This document shows positions 45,871 to 56,400 of a DNA stretch of 64,000 nt, piece by piece. The stretch is from Micrasema longulum (Eukaryota > Arthropoda > Insecta > Trichoptera > Brachycentridae): positions 124,001 through 188,000 of the forward strand of contig JAGVSM010003431.1 of NCBI GenBank assembly GCA_022494885.1, read 5' to 3'. The position numbers were made by a program, and so were the translations under genes. Each line of letters starts with the position of its first letter. The first letter of the stretch is position 1. The notes under the pieces were generated by a model. The model was given only the letters and a program-made list of their open reading frames with translations, made no database searches and was not told the origin of the DNA.

Positions 45871-46386
45871 TTGTTACACACGGTGATTCAGGGCCAGACC
45901 GTGAAACTTCAGGAGAACATTCCTAAACTTTAAAAAAAAAATAAAATGTACTTCGAAAATATGTGTAAATCATTAATTTCTCTAGCATCCTTTCCACAAA
46001 CCACTTCCCCCTTAACCTAGCCGGTTCCCTTGTCCGCGTCCAGTGCGTTTCGCTTTCTTGGCTAAATACGTTTTTTTTCTCAATTCGTTTTTGTATAAGA
46101 GGGGTAGGGGTTTGTGGAAGGGATGATAGTCCGGGAAATTAAAGATTTACTCTTTTTTCAAATTACATAAAATATGAGTTTTTTAGAGATATTTTTTTAT
46201 TTTTTATTTATTAATGCCCAAAGGGCTTTTACGTATACAGAGGTTATTAACAGTTTAAAAACTTAAAATAAATAAAAATATATACGCAAAACAAATAAAA
46301 ATTCTAGAAACTGAATTATTATTTAAAAACAATTATGAATAATGGTAACATTCGTCCATCACTAATTTGAAGTAAATTCAATGAAT
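45871..46386. other. Unassigned sequence
   Basis: A patch at 45990-46060 is less AT-rich. ATGCCCAAAGGGCTTTTAC (about 46222) resembles the block at 27930. No gene is recognised. Confidence 0.4.
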
Positions 46387-46531
46387 TTTTTTTTTTTTTT
46401 TTAAAGAAATATTTGCGTTCTTATGATTTACACAAATATTTAGTTTTGAGTGCCATTTTCAACCAGTTGTAAATAACTTAATATTAGAAAATGTGAATCA
46501 AGTTGGGGTAGAGTAGGATTCGAACCGCAGA
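46387..46531 (-). repeat. SINE E, left arm of palindrome
   Basis: It starts at a long T-run and reads AAATATTTGCGTTCTTATGA, CAAGTTGGGGTAGAGTAGGA and TTCGAACCGCAGA on the plus strand, which is the E family in minus orientation. The tRNA-like 5' end is cut off at the junction. Confidence 0.8.
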
Positions 46532-46552
46532 CCTCTGGTCCGTGATTCAAAG

Positions 46553-46706
46553 ATCCGTAGTTCGAATCCCACTCTATCCCAACTTGATTTCCATTTTCTA
46601 ATAGTGAGTTTATTTACAACTCGTTGAAAATGGCCATCAAAATGAAATATTTGCGTAAATTATAAGAACGCAAATATTTTTTTTCCATTTAAAAAAAAAA
46701 AAAAAT
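46553..46706 (+). repeat. SINE E, right arm of palindrome
   Basis: The mirror image of the left arm: TCCGTAGTTCGAATCCCACT, TATCCCAACTTGATTTCC, ATTATAAGAACGCAAATATT and then an A-run. The two copies meet head to head across about 21 bp (46532-46552). Confidence 0.8.
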
Positions 46707-46719
46707 TCCAAGTGACCTC

Positions 46720-47360
46720 GACACTAGTTCTTAACAGTGTAGACACATTATTTTTAATATTTCACATTGGCAAGAAAGCCATGTCAATAATTCACTTGAT
46801 TAAAGAGGCATTCTAAAATACTACTCGAGATATATTTTAAAAAATATACAAGACCCATGTAAGACCTTCGTTGGAGTATAGATATGAAGTATGGTGTCTT
46901 TACTTTACTAAAAACAACGAGCTACTGGAAAGAGTCCAAAGATTTGCCACAAAAATCTCAAAATTACTCAAAAGGATGCCTTACCACGGTAGTTTAAAAG
47001 CACCAGGAATTACATGATTGGAAGAAGGACGGAAGATAGGCGATTTGATAGAAAACTTATAAGATGCTTAATAATTTCTATGACTGCCCTCTGCATAAGA
47101 TGATCTATACAATCCCAATACAAATTTACGGGGTCATACCTGGATCATCTCCAATTCAACTTCAATACCAAGAAAAACTTCACTTCCAGCAGGGTAGTTT
47201 CAGACTGGAATAAATTGTCAAGCCTAGTTGTCCATTTCATTTCCGTCAGCAGGTTCTAAAACCATTTGGATGCTTTTTTGAAGGAAACAAACAGCAGAAT
47301 TCGAGATATAGGGGCATCAGCAAAGGCTGCCTGCTTAAAACGAATGATAATAATAATAAT
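46720..47360 (+). pseudogene. CR1-like LINE C-terminal fragment
   Basis: Plus-strand translation gives KIYKTHVRPSLEYRYEVWC followed by ELLERVQRFATKISKL and KRMPYHG. This is the conserved Y-tyVRP-LEY-vW / lErVQrraTk / lpY block downstream of CR1-like reverse transcriptases. It continues with frameshifts to NHLDAFLKETNSRIRD and ends in an (ATA)n tail at about 47343-47360. The catalytic RT domain is missing. It starts next to the A-run of the SINE E palindrome. Confidence 0.8.
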
Positions 47361-48260
47361 ATTTTAAGTAATGCAAAATTGAATTAATAAATAAATAGTC
47401 GGAATCGTAGAACAACGACGGATGTGCGAAAAATGCGACTTTGACTTTCTTTTATATTTAATATTAAAAAATAAATAAAAAGCCTTTTTTTTCCAGGCTT
47501 GAAAAAAATATATAAATAACTAACCCAATTATCAAATGGTATACTTTTGAACTTATCAAGTTGTGACTGAAAGTATCAAATCTGAATTTTAAACTCTAGT
47601 TTTACATTTCATCCAAAAACTATAAAAAATAAAACTAATAGATTAAATGACCTTCAAAGACGACCAAGTACATTTTTTATGAAAAGAAGGAAAACGTCCT
47701 TCAGAAACGACCACGACTTAAATTGTTTAGTCAGGCTAGAGAACCTTTTTAATACTGGATTGCTCAATTAAGAAGCTTAATCACCAACGTTGTTCGAGAT
47801 TATAATTTTTGCCGCGCTTCTATTTCTGAACAAGCCTTTAAGGCATTTACAGAACGATTACTTATTCAAAGATAATTCTTAACAAAACTTTACAACGTTA
47901 AAAATACAAAAACAATAAATGACAATTATGCAACTCGCGTTTATTTAAAATGAATGAAAAAAATTCTGGTGGCAGATGTACGTAGGAGAAATCGCTTTAG
48001 CAAGACATTATAAACTATATTTCAATTGTATACAAATAGTAAAGATAAGTATATAGGTATCAAGTTTTTGCAAATCTATTAGGTTACAAGCCGAATTCTA
48101 TTTTATTCAAATAAATACACTAACATATGTTTACACAGATTTTAGAAGGTCTCAATAATGACATTTTTTTTAAATGAAGAAGTGCAAACGATCCCTTAAT
48201 CTATTTGGTATTTGTTTATGGATATTATGATATTATTGTGTACTATAAAGGTATTATTAT
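47361..48260. other. Unassigned sequence
   Basis: 47640-47880 contains a plus-strand run readable as AQLRSLITNVVRDYNF and ISEQAFKAFTERL across frameshifts. It may be a decayed transposon protein of a family I cannot name. Confidence 0.3.
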
Positions 48261-48372
48261 CAGCCTCGTGGTGTAATGGTCAGTGCGTTAGCCTGCCATG
48301 CAAGAGGTCTTGGGTCTGATTCCCGACATGGTTGATATGAAATATTGATTTAAAACAGTGCTTTCACACTAT

Positions 48373-48385
48373 AATATTTTTTAGT
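48373..48385 (+). repeat. Target-site duplication, left
   Basis: AATATTTTTTAGT, repeated exactly at 48826-48838 around the inserted retrocopy. Confidence 0.85.
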
Positions 48386-48825
48386 GGTCTTTCAAAGACA
48401 ACAGCTGGAGGCGCGATGCAGAGGCCTGGGTGAGGATCTATGCGACATCCCATCGGTGATAGGTAATAAAGAACTCACACGAGAGGTAGTATCATACATG
48501 ATAAATATAGCGCAGGAAATTGGTAAAATAAACCAAAGTAGGGAACAAAATGCCGAACACTCCTCTAGTGGAACGGAAGGCCTGTTGACTACTGCCAACA
48601 GGCCGGCTTCTCCTGAAGAGTTTTAAGTGGTTTCCTCTCCACGTGAGCAAATGCTGAGAAGTTCCTGATTAGCCCACATTAATATAACCCTCCTGATCCC
48701 AATAGTTTAGACAAATTTTAAGATATTTAATAGCAGAAAAATCCACTTTTTGAAATATAAACCTTGTATATTATAAGCAAGGTAAATAATAAAGCAACTC
48801 CCATATAAAAAAAAAAAAATAAAAA
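48386..48825 (+). pseudogene. 5'-truncated polyadenylated retrocopy
   Basis: The 440-bp insert has the signs of a reverse-transcribed mRNA: an open frame from its first bases to a TAA at 48624-48626, about 180 bp of 3' UTR, an AATAAA signal (48788-48793), an A-rich tail (about 48807-48825) and flanking 13-bp duplications. The frame encodes about 79 residues including ELTREVVSYMINIAQEIG and ends RPASPEEF. It is polar, with an amphipathic helical middle and a Ser/Thr-rich end, and I do not recognise the family. The track-like start at 48384 is GTG in the flanking duplication, so this is a C-terminal fragment, not a complete gene. It could equally be the 3' end of an unrecognised poly(A) LINE. 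Confidence 0.7.
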
Positions 48826-48838
48826 AATATTTTTTAGT
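48826..48838 (+). repeat. Target-site duplication, right
   Basis: An exact copy of AATATTTTTTAGT at 48373-48385. The interrupted SINE resumes immediately after it. Confidence 0.85.
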
Positions 48839-49002
48839 CCCGGGACTGGTATCTGAAGCGTAAGGCTGATCATCTTACCTTCATGTAACAAAAACGATCA
48901 AGATACGCTGTGATTGGTGTACCAATGTTGTGTCCTATGCACCATTAGGTGCGGAAAGGGAATGATGATAATGATGATAAAGATATGGTGTTATATCATA
49001 TC

Positions 49003-49062
49003 TGCCCACCGCTATGGGGAAACGGCGTGGTGGTTTGTTTGTATCAGAAACAAAAAAATAAT
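49003..49062 (+). repeat. LINE tail fragment
   Basis: ATATCTGCCCACCGCTATGG followed by GGAAACGGCGTGGTGGTTTG matches the tail of the LINE fragment at 26999-27060. It directly abuts the (GAT)n tail of SINE A. A shared tail of this kind hints at which LINE mobilises which short element, but here it may be simple adjacency. Confidence 0.5.
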
Positions 49063-50423
49063 TCAGGAGGTTAAAAAAGCATAAACTGCAAAACAAAAGA
49101 GATAGTGCTCACAACACTCAATTCTAATTCACAAACATAATATCTTGCTAATTAACAATCGTAATTAGTTGCAACTCTCCTAAATGTATTTGTGTTTTGA
49201 AACTGAAAACAAACGGTGCATATTGATGTTACTTGTTAGCATAAAGATCAACAAAGGTTTGGTCCCTGATGTTAACGACAGCTTGGTAAGTACCTACATC
49301 CGAGATTACAAGGCTATCTATAGTCGATACTCGTAGAGAGACATCGAAGATATAATACATGTCGACTCTCCTGATCAAATAATGTGGACGAGGTCGAGTT
49401 AAGCGACCCGAAAAACCCTTCTGATAATTAAACTGTTCCTTATAAATGTACGGAACATAAATTAAATACAGTTGATGAGTTTAATAAATAAAAATTATTT
49501 CCATTTCACCTACAATGGAAATGAAATTTCGCTGAAATTATTTAAGAATTGATATTTTAATAATAATTTTAATGTAGTATATAATGCGATTTAAAAGAAA
49601 AAATATTTATAAGACGTAGACGTGATGGCGTAGTCAATATTAGCATTGACGCAACTGTTATTATTATTAAATTATTTTTTTAAATATTTTTGTCGAAGTT
49701 GCATTATTGCAATGACAATTGAAATTAATCTTGACTAATCACATGAAAATAAATATATACATAAATAGCAAAAATAAGAGAAAAAAAATAAATAATAATG
49801 TTCCTTAAAAAACTGTATAAAAAGTCCCGTAATTTAAAACAAAAACATGCTTAGAAATATAAAACTCTTTAAATAATATTGATAATTTGATTAAGCATTT
49901 TAATGTGCAAAATTTTATTGTTGAAAAGTAGTAATCGTAAAATGCTTAAAATATTGTTTTATTATAGACAATACGTAATAGGGAGATATCACATACTACG
50001 AATACCCATAAAAATATATGAAATGGATTTAGAATATCCATATATGAATTGTATTTTTAAAATCAGTATATTGTGGAGAAATGTTTTCATACATAAATGT
50101 AAAAAAAATAAATTTAATAAAAATAAGTTATCAGAAAAACGCGATGTGTTTGGCCTTGGTTGTTGTGATGTCAAGATTCAAGATAGTGTCCTAAATAAAT
50201 TTCAATAGCCAGGAACAAATAAACAAAAATCGTGAGGAATTAGGGGCGTGGCTAATGGAATTACCGTTTATAGGTAATTCAAAATAACAATTTAATAGTA
50301 TTTTTTATGCTACTAATAATTAGTAAAACAAAATATTTTTACTGGACAGTATTCATAGACCTTTATTACTTTAAAAATGGAGAAAAAAAAATATTTCCCT
50401 TTTATTAGAATACATTCAAAGTT
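49063..50423. other. AT-rich stretch, nothing recognised
   Basis: The 101-codon plus-strand frame at 49903-50208 is Lys/Ile/Asn rich, as expected of AT-rich DNA, with no motif. I see no repeat family. Confidence 0.4.
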
Positions 50424-50946
50424 ATGTTTGTGTTTGTTTGTGCAAGTAAATTAATGTTAATGTTTGTGCAAGTAAATTATTCCATCGAATCCCAAAAGGA
50501 ACACTCCCACACTACCATAAGTCAAACTAGAGGATGGGTCATGGGGTCCATCACAAACTCTGAATTCGGGCAAAGAAATTTCTGGTTTCTGGGCCCCAAA
50601 ATATTCAATATGTTACCCAAAGATTGCAAAACCATGACCTGGATTCCATTGAACAAATTTGTAAAAAATCAATTACTGGATTTAGGTCGAGAAAAATCAG
50701 AAAATTTACTAAAAATAAATTCCTAATAAATTAATATTGTAGAACTGTTTAGTATATTAACAAGTAGGTAGTAATGTTATTGTTATTTTTTTCATAAAAA
50801 TGTCTGCCTTAAAACAGGTTGTACCTAGTTAGACAGACTAGACATGATCCAGAGAAATCTATTACCTAAGTGTTTATGTAGTAGATAAAGTTATTGTTAT
50901 TTTATGTTATTTTTGTTAATAAACTTTGATTATTATTATTATTATG
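50424..50946 (+). pseudogene. CR1-like LINE 3' end
   Basis: The plus-strand frame to 50726 contains HSHTTISQTRGWVMG, GQRNFWFLGPKIFNMLPKDC and FVKNQLLDLG. This is the conserved C-terminal block (hTT-sQt / RNf-flGPKiwN-LP / FkK-lK-ll) of CR1-group LINEs. The coding part is followed by a 3' UTR and an (ATT)n terminus at 50929-50946, the usual end of this group. The N-terminal part of the 100-codon frame (TTTGTGCAAGTAAATTA, duplicated) is not LINE protein, so the true fragment starts at about 50475. Confidence 0.8.
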
Positions 50947-51477
50947 TATTGAATACTTTTCGAATAATATATCTCTCGCTTTATGAATCGAATGAATATT
51001 TATGGCTTGTTAGCCCGTAATACGTATTCATGTTAATGTCCAGTTGTCAAGTTGGCCTTAAAACTGGCGCAGCGTCTGCCGTAAAACAACATAGTTGCAT
51101 ACAAAGTTGTTGTTGTCTCATCGGGCGATATTTGTGTTCTGTATTGCAGCCACTTAGGAGTGATTCATCGTTTCACGGTCTCTCAGCACGTAGGCACTTA
51201 GTACTTGTACTTGTACCTACACGACACACAAGTATACACGTGGTAATAGTACATACCTACAGACCTACATGGTAGCGTTCGTATTCTAATTCAGGACTAT
51301 TCACATCCGCTTCATTTCAATGAAATTCACTCAAAGTGCTGTAAATTTAAAAGTCTCATTGCTACAAAGCGATCGTGTTATGGGGATTCTATTTATCTAA
51401 TGGCATTTATAATAATTATGCATTTAAACTATTTTATAAACTGATTTACGAGTAACTATATATTTAAGCATATATTT
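50947..51477. other. Unassigned, partly GC-richer
   Basis: 51030-51260 is near 47 percent GC, without recognised repeats (TTAAAACTGGCGCAGCGTCT, AAGTTGTTGTTGTCTCATCG). It could be unique conserved DNA. The 81-codon plus-strand frame has no recognised domain. Confidence 0.3.
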
Positions 51478-51647
51478 TTTTTTGCACCACAACAGGCCAG
51501 GAGGCCCAATTACAGTGGTGAATTACATCACAGAACACCCAGGCTTGAGAAAAATCACCTTTTGATGTTTGTGTTCTCACCGGGAATCAAACCCGGAACC
51601 TTTCGTGTGTGAGTCAAGCGTCTTGACCACTACACCACGGAGGCCGC
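51478..51647 (-). repeat. SINE D, full-length copy, minus strand
   Basis: The best-preserved D copy. On the plus strand it reads TTTGCACCACAACAGGCCAG, GAGGCCCAATTACAGTGGTG, CACCGGGAATCAAACCCGGA and TACACCACGGAGGCCGC. Its minus strand starts with the tRNA-like head GCGGCCTCCGTGGTGTAGTG and ends in an A-rich tail. Confidence 0.88.
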
Positions 51648-52365
51648 CTTTACAACAATACTATACAACAATAACGTATATATAAATTAAAAAAATGTTT
51701 TTCTCCTACCACACACTTTCCCATACAATTAAATATCGTATTGCAAACAATCACAATACATATTTCAACAAATAAATTACGAAAAAAAGATAACTCGATT
51801 TCCATTGATAATGATTTTGCGTTTTTCGTCAATGTAATGACTGAGAACAAAGGTGTTTTTTGCATCAGTTTTGGCTTATAATCCTATAATTGGATCACTT
51901 ATCGTGTTTACAGTTCAAAATATTACCGATTACATCACGGTTTGCAGCAACAGAGCGCATTGCCAGTTAAATCTAGTCGATATTTATACACAATAATATA
52001 TTTTGATAAAACAATCAAATGCAATCTTGACCACTCTTCGGTATTATTTTTTATCCTTATTTGTATGGTGCATAAAAAATTGCGTTGATGCATCACTTGG
52101 AACGGATCTCGATAATTCATTACGTGAGAACTGAAATACCTGCCGGAATATGAAATATTGTCGAATATTGAAAAAAGCCCTTCTGAATAAAAAACTCGTG
52201 CCACATTGTTTGAAATTGATCCCGAATTCTAATGCATGATATACAAACACAACAGTATATACATAACTTTTTATGAGAATAAACTCATCGAATGACCTCA
52301 TCCAGAAGAATAGAATGGGTAGTGGATTGAAGAAAGGAGAATACATAATGTGCAACTCCACTAAC
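51648..52365. other. Unassigned sequence with a 117-codon frame
   Basis: The longest frame of the window (minus strand, 52397-52044) covers part of this stretch. It is Phe-rich, with hydrophobic runs (PFFNPLPILFFWMRSF), and matches no family I know. An overlapping minus-strand frame (52204-51935) ends LTGNALCCCKP. Neither is convincing alone. Confidence 0.3.
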
Positions 52366-52428
52366 CTGCTGTGAACCCGCAGATGTAGTGCTAACACCTT
52401 GCTGAGGAAGCTGGCAGTCTAGGTGATG
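52366..52428 (-). other. Possible internal exon (speculative)
   Basis: On the minus strand a candidate acceptor (ATAACCGAACCAG|CATC) and a donor (CACAGCAG|GTTAGTGG) enclose exactly 21 codons without a stop. The translation is Gln/Ser rich (LPQQGVSTTSAGSQQ), as in linkers of transcription factors. The acceptor has no good pyrimidine tract, which counts against it. Confidence 0.15.
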
Positions 52429-53870
52429 CTGGTTCGGTTATTCATTAACGAGCTGGCTGACTGGTCGACGATTTCATAGTAAAACTTTAATAAAACACCA
52501 CTGTTATAGATTCACTTACTACTGCCTGTCAAATACACGACTCGGTTGATCCATTCGCATTTTTATTGTCGCGCAGAGCTGCGTCAGGAAAACAGTACGG
52601 AGAATGTTGTGACTTCTTATATTGGTTTGTACGAATGAGCGTTGCAAATAAATAAAAATTATCTTTTAAACCAGCATCTTACAGTTATACCTAATTTAAA
52701 TTGGATTTCTTAAATAACCTGTATTCGGCATAAATCATTAACTTGTTACACAGTCCAGGAATCTAAAGAAGAAATATGTGCTTTTAAACAAAATATAGAC
52801 ATAGTGATAAAAGTTATATAGGTGTAAAGTGATTTGCTATCACGGATCACCGTAACAACGATTGCTAAGCGCTAAAGGCCACTAGATTCCGTACTCGAAA
52901 AAAATCTCCGCCGTTTAGATATATTAAAAAATATATCCTGTAAGTATTCGATTAAAATAGCTTTAAATAATATGGATTTTCTGTAACTTTTATTTTATAA
53001 ATCTAAACAAACTAATGCATAAATCTTACTCAAATCATAACCGATACGCCTCAAATACGTTTGAATATCTTTTTTGAATGGCGAAAAGTACCGAAACGAG
53101 AAATTCTTGTGCCAATACGAAGATAGAAACATTCAGAAATGAAATCTGCTAGTTATTCGTGTAAAGGAAACTGACATCGCGTGCAGCGTTCTTTTCTATT
53201 GGAGATGTCTATCTTAATCTTTTCAACTCTGCACGTGAATTCCTACCCCCTGGGAACGAAACCAAAACACTTCATGGATCGTTCCCAAACGCGATGGAAA
53301 TTTCTAACACATGAAAGATATGGTGAATTTGGAAGATTGTAGATTTGTGGGAAACTGTTGAAAATGGCTTTTAGAATATGAAGTCAATGTTGTATTTTAG
53401 TTAAATATCTAAGTTTGGCGCTCGTAAAAGTTATCGACAAATATCGATTGAATATTTTCTGCAATAAAAAAAGTAAAATTTCCCGAACAGCTGGTTTTAC
53501 AAAAATAGTGTAAAAATTGGGAAAAAAAATCTGAATAATACTAATTATTTGTCATTTTTTACTTCTTTTTACAATGAGTGATTTCTCTGTAATGTTAATT
53601 ATTTGATTATCCTCATTTGATAATGAAAATGAGCTGAAATTCGCTTAACTAATGCTAGTGATTCTGCTTAATAATTTCACCTAGGTACAAAGCAATTCTT
53701 AAAAATAAATAATACTAAAAAAATATTTATACTTCTTAAATCAGGTTATTTTGTTCCTACTAGAAATTTTTAAAAATAATTTTGTTATTTTACAAAGACA
53801 AAAATAAGTCAATTTAAAGTATTTTAAAATACAACGCAGATATCATAACTTATTTAATAGTTTAAATGAC
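52429..53870. other. Unassigned, unique-looking
   Basis: 52440-52620 is GC-richer. Its minus strand holds CCAATATAAG, then an ATG (52560) and 13 codons ending at GTAAGT (52519-52514). 53150-53300 is another less AT-rich patch. No gene could be built from these. Confidence 0.3.
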
Positions 53871-54028
53871 GGCCTCCGTGGTGTAGTAGTTAGACTACGC
53901 ACGTAAGTTTCTGCGTTCGATTCCCGATGAGATCAAAAAGATCAAATAATGCCATTTTTCTGAAGCCCGGGCGTTCTGCGTCGTGATTTATCACCGTAAT
54001 TAGGCATCTCAGCTTGTGATGAAAAAAA
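53871..54028 (+). repeat. SINE D copy, plus strand
   Basis: Head GGCCTCCGTGGTGTAGTAGT, B box GCGTTCGATTCCCG, middle GAAGCCCGGGCGTTCTG, then TTATCACCGTAATTAGGC and an A-run at the end. Confidence 0.85.
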
Positions 54029-54163
54029 GCATAATTTTTAATGTTAAAAAAGCTTGTATTTTTTTAATCTAAAAACAGTCCACCTTAAGTAATAAAATAA
54101 TTTATAAAGGATGCAAATTCATGAATTTAACATAACGTAATTTGTTTTTACGAGGATCTTATT
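54029..54163. other. AT-rich spacer
   Basis: A 135-bp spacer between two oppositely oriented SINE D copies. Together the copies form a large inverted repeat. Confidence 0.5.
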
Positions 54164-54322
54164 TTTTGTACCATAAGAGACCAGGAGGCCCAAACATAGT
54201 GGTGGATTACAGCTCAGACCCCCTAGGCTTGAGAAAAATCACATTATTTTTTTGTGTTTTCACCGGGAATCGAACCCGGAACGCTTTCCGTGCGTGGGTC
54301 AAGTATAGCCACGAAGCTCACC
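54164..54322 (-). repeat. SINE D copy, minus strand
   Basis: GTACCATAAGAGACCAGGAG, GCCCAAACATAGTGGTGG, CACCGGGAATCGAACCCGGA and GCGTGGGTCAAG match the D family. The tRNA-like head is partly lost (TAGCCACGAAGCTC). Confidence 0.82.
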
Positions 54323-54956
54323 AAATATAATAATTTGTTATTATATTATAATGTTTTGAATGAAAAGTTTTTGATTATACATTTTATAACGTTTAACAGA
54401 AATTTAAAAGGTAAGCAATTTGATTTAATAATAAAATACGGGAAAGAAATAAAAAGTAAAAAATTGCGTCGCAGAAGTATTTTCGTGTAAACCATCCTAT
54501 ATTGAATTAAGGGGTTTACTTGGAATATAAGTGAACGCTTTGGGAATAGCAAAATTGGGTCTAGGAAAGTAAAAGAGGGTGACCACAAGGAAGGTGAATT
54601 TATCCCAACCCTGTGCATTTTTACTACCCCTAAAGGGTAAACCCATTAGGAGACTCATTACATTAAAAATATTCAGCTTATTTTTAATGTGCTCAGTGGT
54701 TGAAAGCATGAACATTTAATAAATTTAAATATTAACGGCATGTGTTTTGAAAAAAATTATAAATTACATTCTAGTTTAATAACTGTTTCTCTTTCGTGAT
54801 TAAAAGTATGGTAAATCCATGTTTTAAAAAAAACTAGGTAAGTCATTTTAAAAAAGTTATAACAATTAAGTGTTCCGTTTATGTTCAGCGGTGCAATAAA
54901 TCAATCTTTGTTTTTTGATACTTGAATTGAAAAGTAAGTGAGACATCTAGATTTAC
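54323..54956. other. AT-rich sequence, nothing recognised
   Basis: The frames of 72-90 codons on the minus strand have no recognised domain. No repeat is seen. Confidence 0.4.
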
Positions 54957-55262
54957 ATATTACAACAGAGATGGAGAAAATTTAAAAAGGAAACATGGAT
55001 GTCTAGGCATTAACAGGTTTATGATATGTCATTGGCTGACTTAGGTTGCCACAATGCACACCGTGGAACACTTATAATCACCTATGTTTGAACATCCATA
55101 TTTCTTTAATTCTCTCAATTGTTGATATTCGTTAAGTTATAGAACTGTTACCTTTATAGATGCCAGTAAGATTCATCTGAGTGAATGATTAAACCTATAT
55201 ACTGGGCAACACCTGAAAATATTTTTTAATTTTTGTACTTCTTCTAATACGAGCTTTATAAA
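54957..55262 (-). repeat. Family F copy, 5'-truncated
   Basis: The constant end (ATATTACAACAGAGATGGAG) is at the left, followed by GTCTAGGCATTAACAGGTTT, CACCTATGTTTGAACATCC and CTGGGCAACACCTGAAAAT. The homology fades near 55262. Confidence 0.8.
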
Positions 55263-55929
55263 AATTTTGACAAAATATTGTTGACGTGTCGATTTGTTAA
55301 GTTCTGTATACTAAATACTCTGAGATTGAGTTTTTTTTTTATGTAATTGTAACTCCCTTCCTAAAACACGAATGGACACTGCGCTTCTAGTAAATGAAAC
55401 ATAATTATGATCTACCCGTTCGACCTATTTTTAAGAAAATCTGAAAATACTTGACACTTAGATAGTTAGTTGGCTAAGGAGTCAAGATAACTTCATCTTG
55501 ATTTGGACGCGAGGTTGAACCCCTATTTGTTTTTGAATAATTATATTGGACTGTTTCCAAGAAAAAAAAAACTTTAAAACATTATTGTTGTTATAGAGGT
55601 AATAAATAGTAAAAAAAAATAGGAAAAACATTTAAGTTTACAAGTGAAAATTCTTGATGGAAGTTCATGGTAATTTATTATATACTCGTAAATAAAAGAC
55701 GAGTGATACTTTAATCCACAAATTTGGAAAATCCAGTGACCGGTTTGATCACTTTTGGGACATCTTTGAGACTGGTCTATTATTTTTATTATTTAAAAAA
55801 AAAATATGAACTTGAAAAAATACCATATGAAAAACTTTTAACAGGTGTTTGGTGGGGAAAATATATCAAATAATTGCAAAATACCAATAATAGGGTAAGT
55901 GTTTAAGGAGAATATAAGGCTTAAGGTAA
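55263..55929. other. Unassigned sequence
   Basis: 55335-55385 (AACTCCCTTCCTAAAACACG) resembles 31275-31300 (AACTCCCTCTCTAAACACAA) after an A- or T-run, a possible short shared repeat. GTTAGTTGGCTAAGGAGTC at 55467 could be a worn tRNA-like head. Confidence 0.3.
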
Positions 55930-56285
55930 TTCGATTTTATAACTAACATTGAAGTTCGAGAACGAACGCAGCAGCCTACTATAACGAGCGTCTTGAGGAG
56001 GGAGCAGTGGACTTTTATTAGACACGTGCTGCGCATGCCTCAGGAGAACCTAAACTCAAGCTGCCTTTTCTTTAAACCTGCGGACTTACGCTTTTCTGGA
56101 AGGTTATCGATGACGATCTTTCAATTTTATTCGGTGGAACTAAGGGAAGCTGGATTAACGTGGGAGAAGGCGAAAGTGCTGGCTTGTGAAAGGGTCTCCT
56201 AGAGGCATCTGGTGATTTCCATATGCTCCGCGTAGGAGCGCATGTGGAAAAAGTCCGGAAAACCGTCAAAATCATAATATATATT
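55930..56285 (+). pseudogene. LINE C-terminal fragment
   Basis: Plus-strand translation gives LRREQWTFIRHVLRMPQENL, then SGRLSMTIFQFYSVELREAG and LTWEKAKVLACERVS, with stops after that. The order R-w-fIGHvlRm / GRp-tw-r-vE-El-aG-tW-ea-lA-dR is characteristic of the extreme C-terminus of several LINE ORF2 proteins. The RT domain is missing. The 69- and 67-codon frames listed over this area are the fragment and its shadow. Confidence 0.72.
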
Positions 56286-56400
56286 TATAGCGCATTATTA
56301 CGATTCTAATGATATAATTTTCTATGTATTAAAAAAATATATATATATAATTTATGGATTTAAAAATGAGCACACACAAATCGCTCACAGTTAGCGTCCT
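56286..56400. other. AT-rich linker with (TA)n run
   Basis: A (TA)n microsatellite at 56336-56350. Confidence 0.5.

Larger units (their letters stand above)
48261..48972 (+). repeat. SINE A copy interrupted by a retrocopy
   Basis: The head and first body half (48261-48385) and the second half (48839-48972, CCGGGACTGGTATCTGAAGC, then CACCATTAGGTGCGGAAAGG and GATGATAATGATGAT) together make one full-length SINE A. They are separated only by an insertion with a perfect target duplication. Confidence 0.88.

Noticed and set aside
49903..50208. 101-codon plus-strand frame as a gene
   Set aside because: It is rich in Lys, Ile and Asn as expected for AT-rich chance sequence, with no motif; a similar-quality frame exists on the opposite strand.
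52044..52397. 117-codon minus-strand frame as a gene
   Set aside because: It is the longest frame, but it is Phe-rich, has no recognisable domain, lies in AT-rich DNA and overlaps another frame of similar length on the same strand.
52366..52560. A two-exon minus-strand gene joining the ATG at 52560 (donor at 52519) to the 52366-52428 segment
   Set aside because: The first segment ends in phase 2. Joining it to the second puts a TAG after three codons, so the pair is not a consistent coding model.
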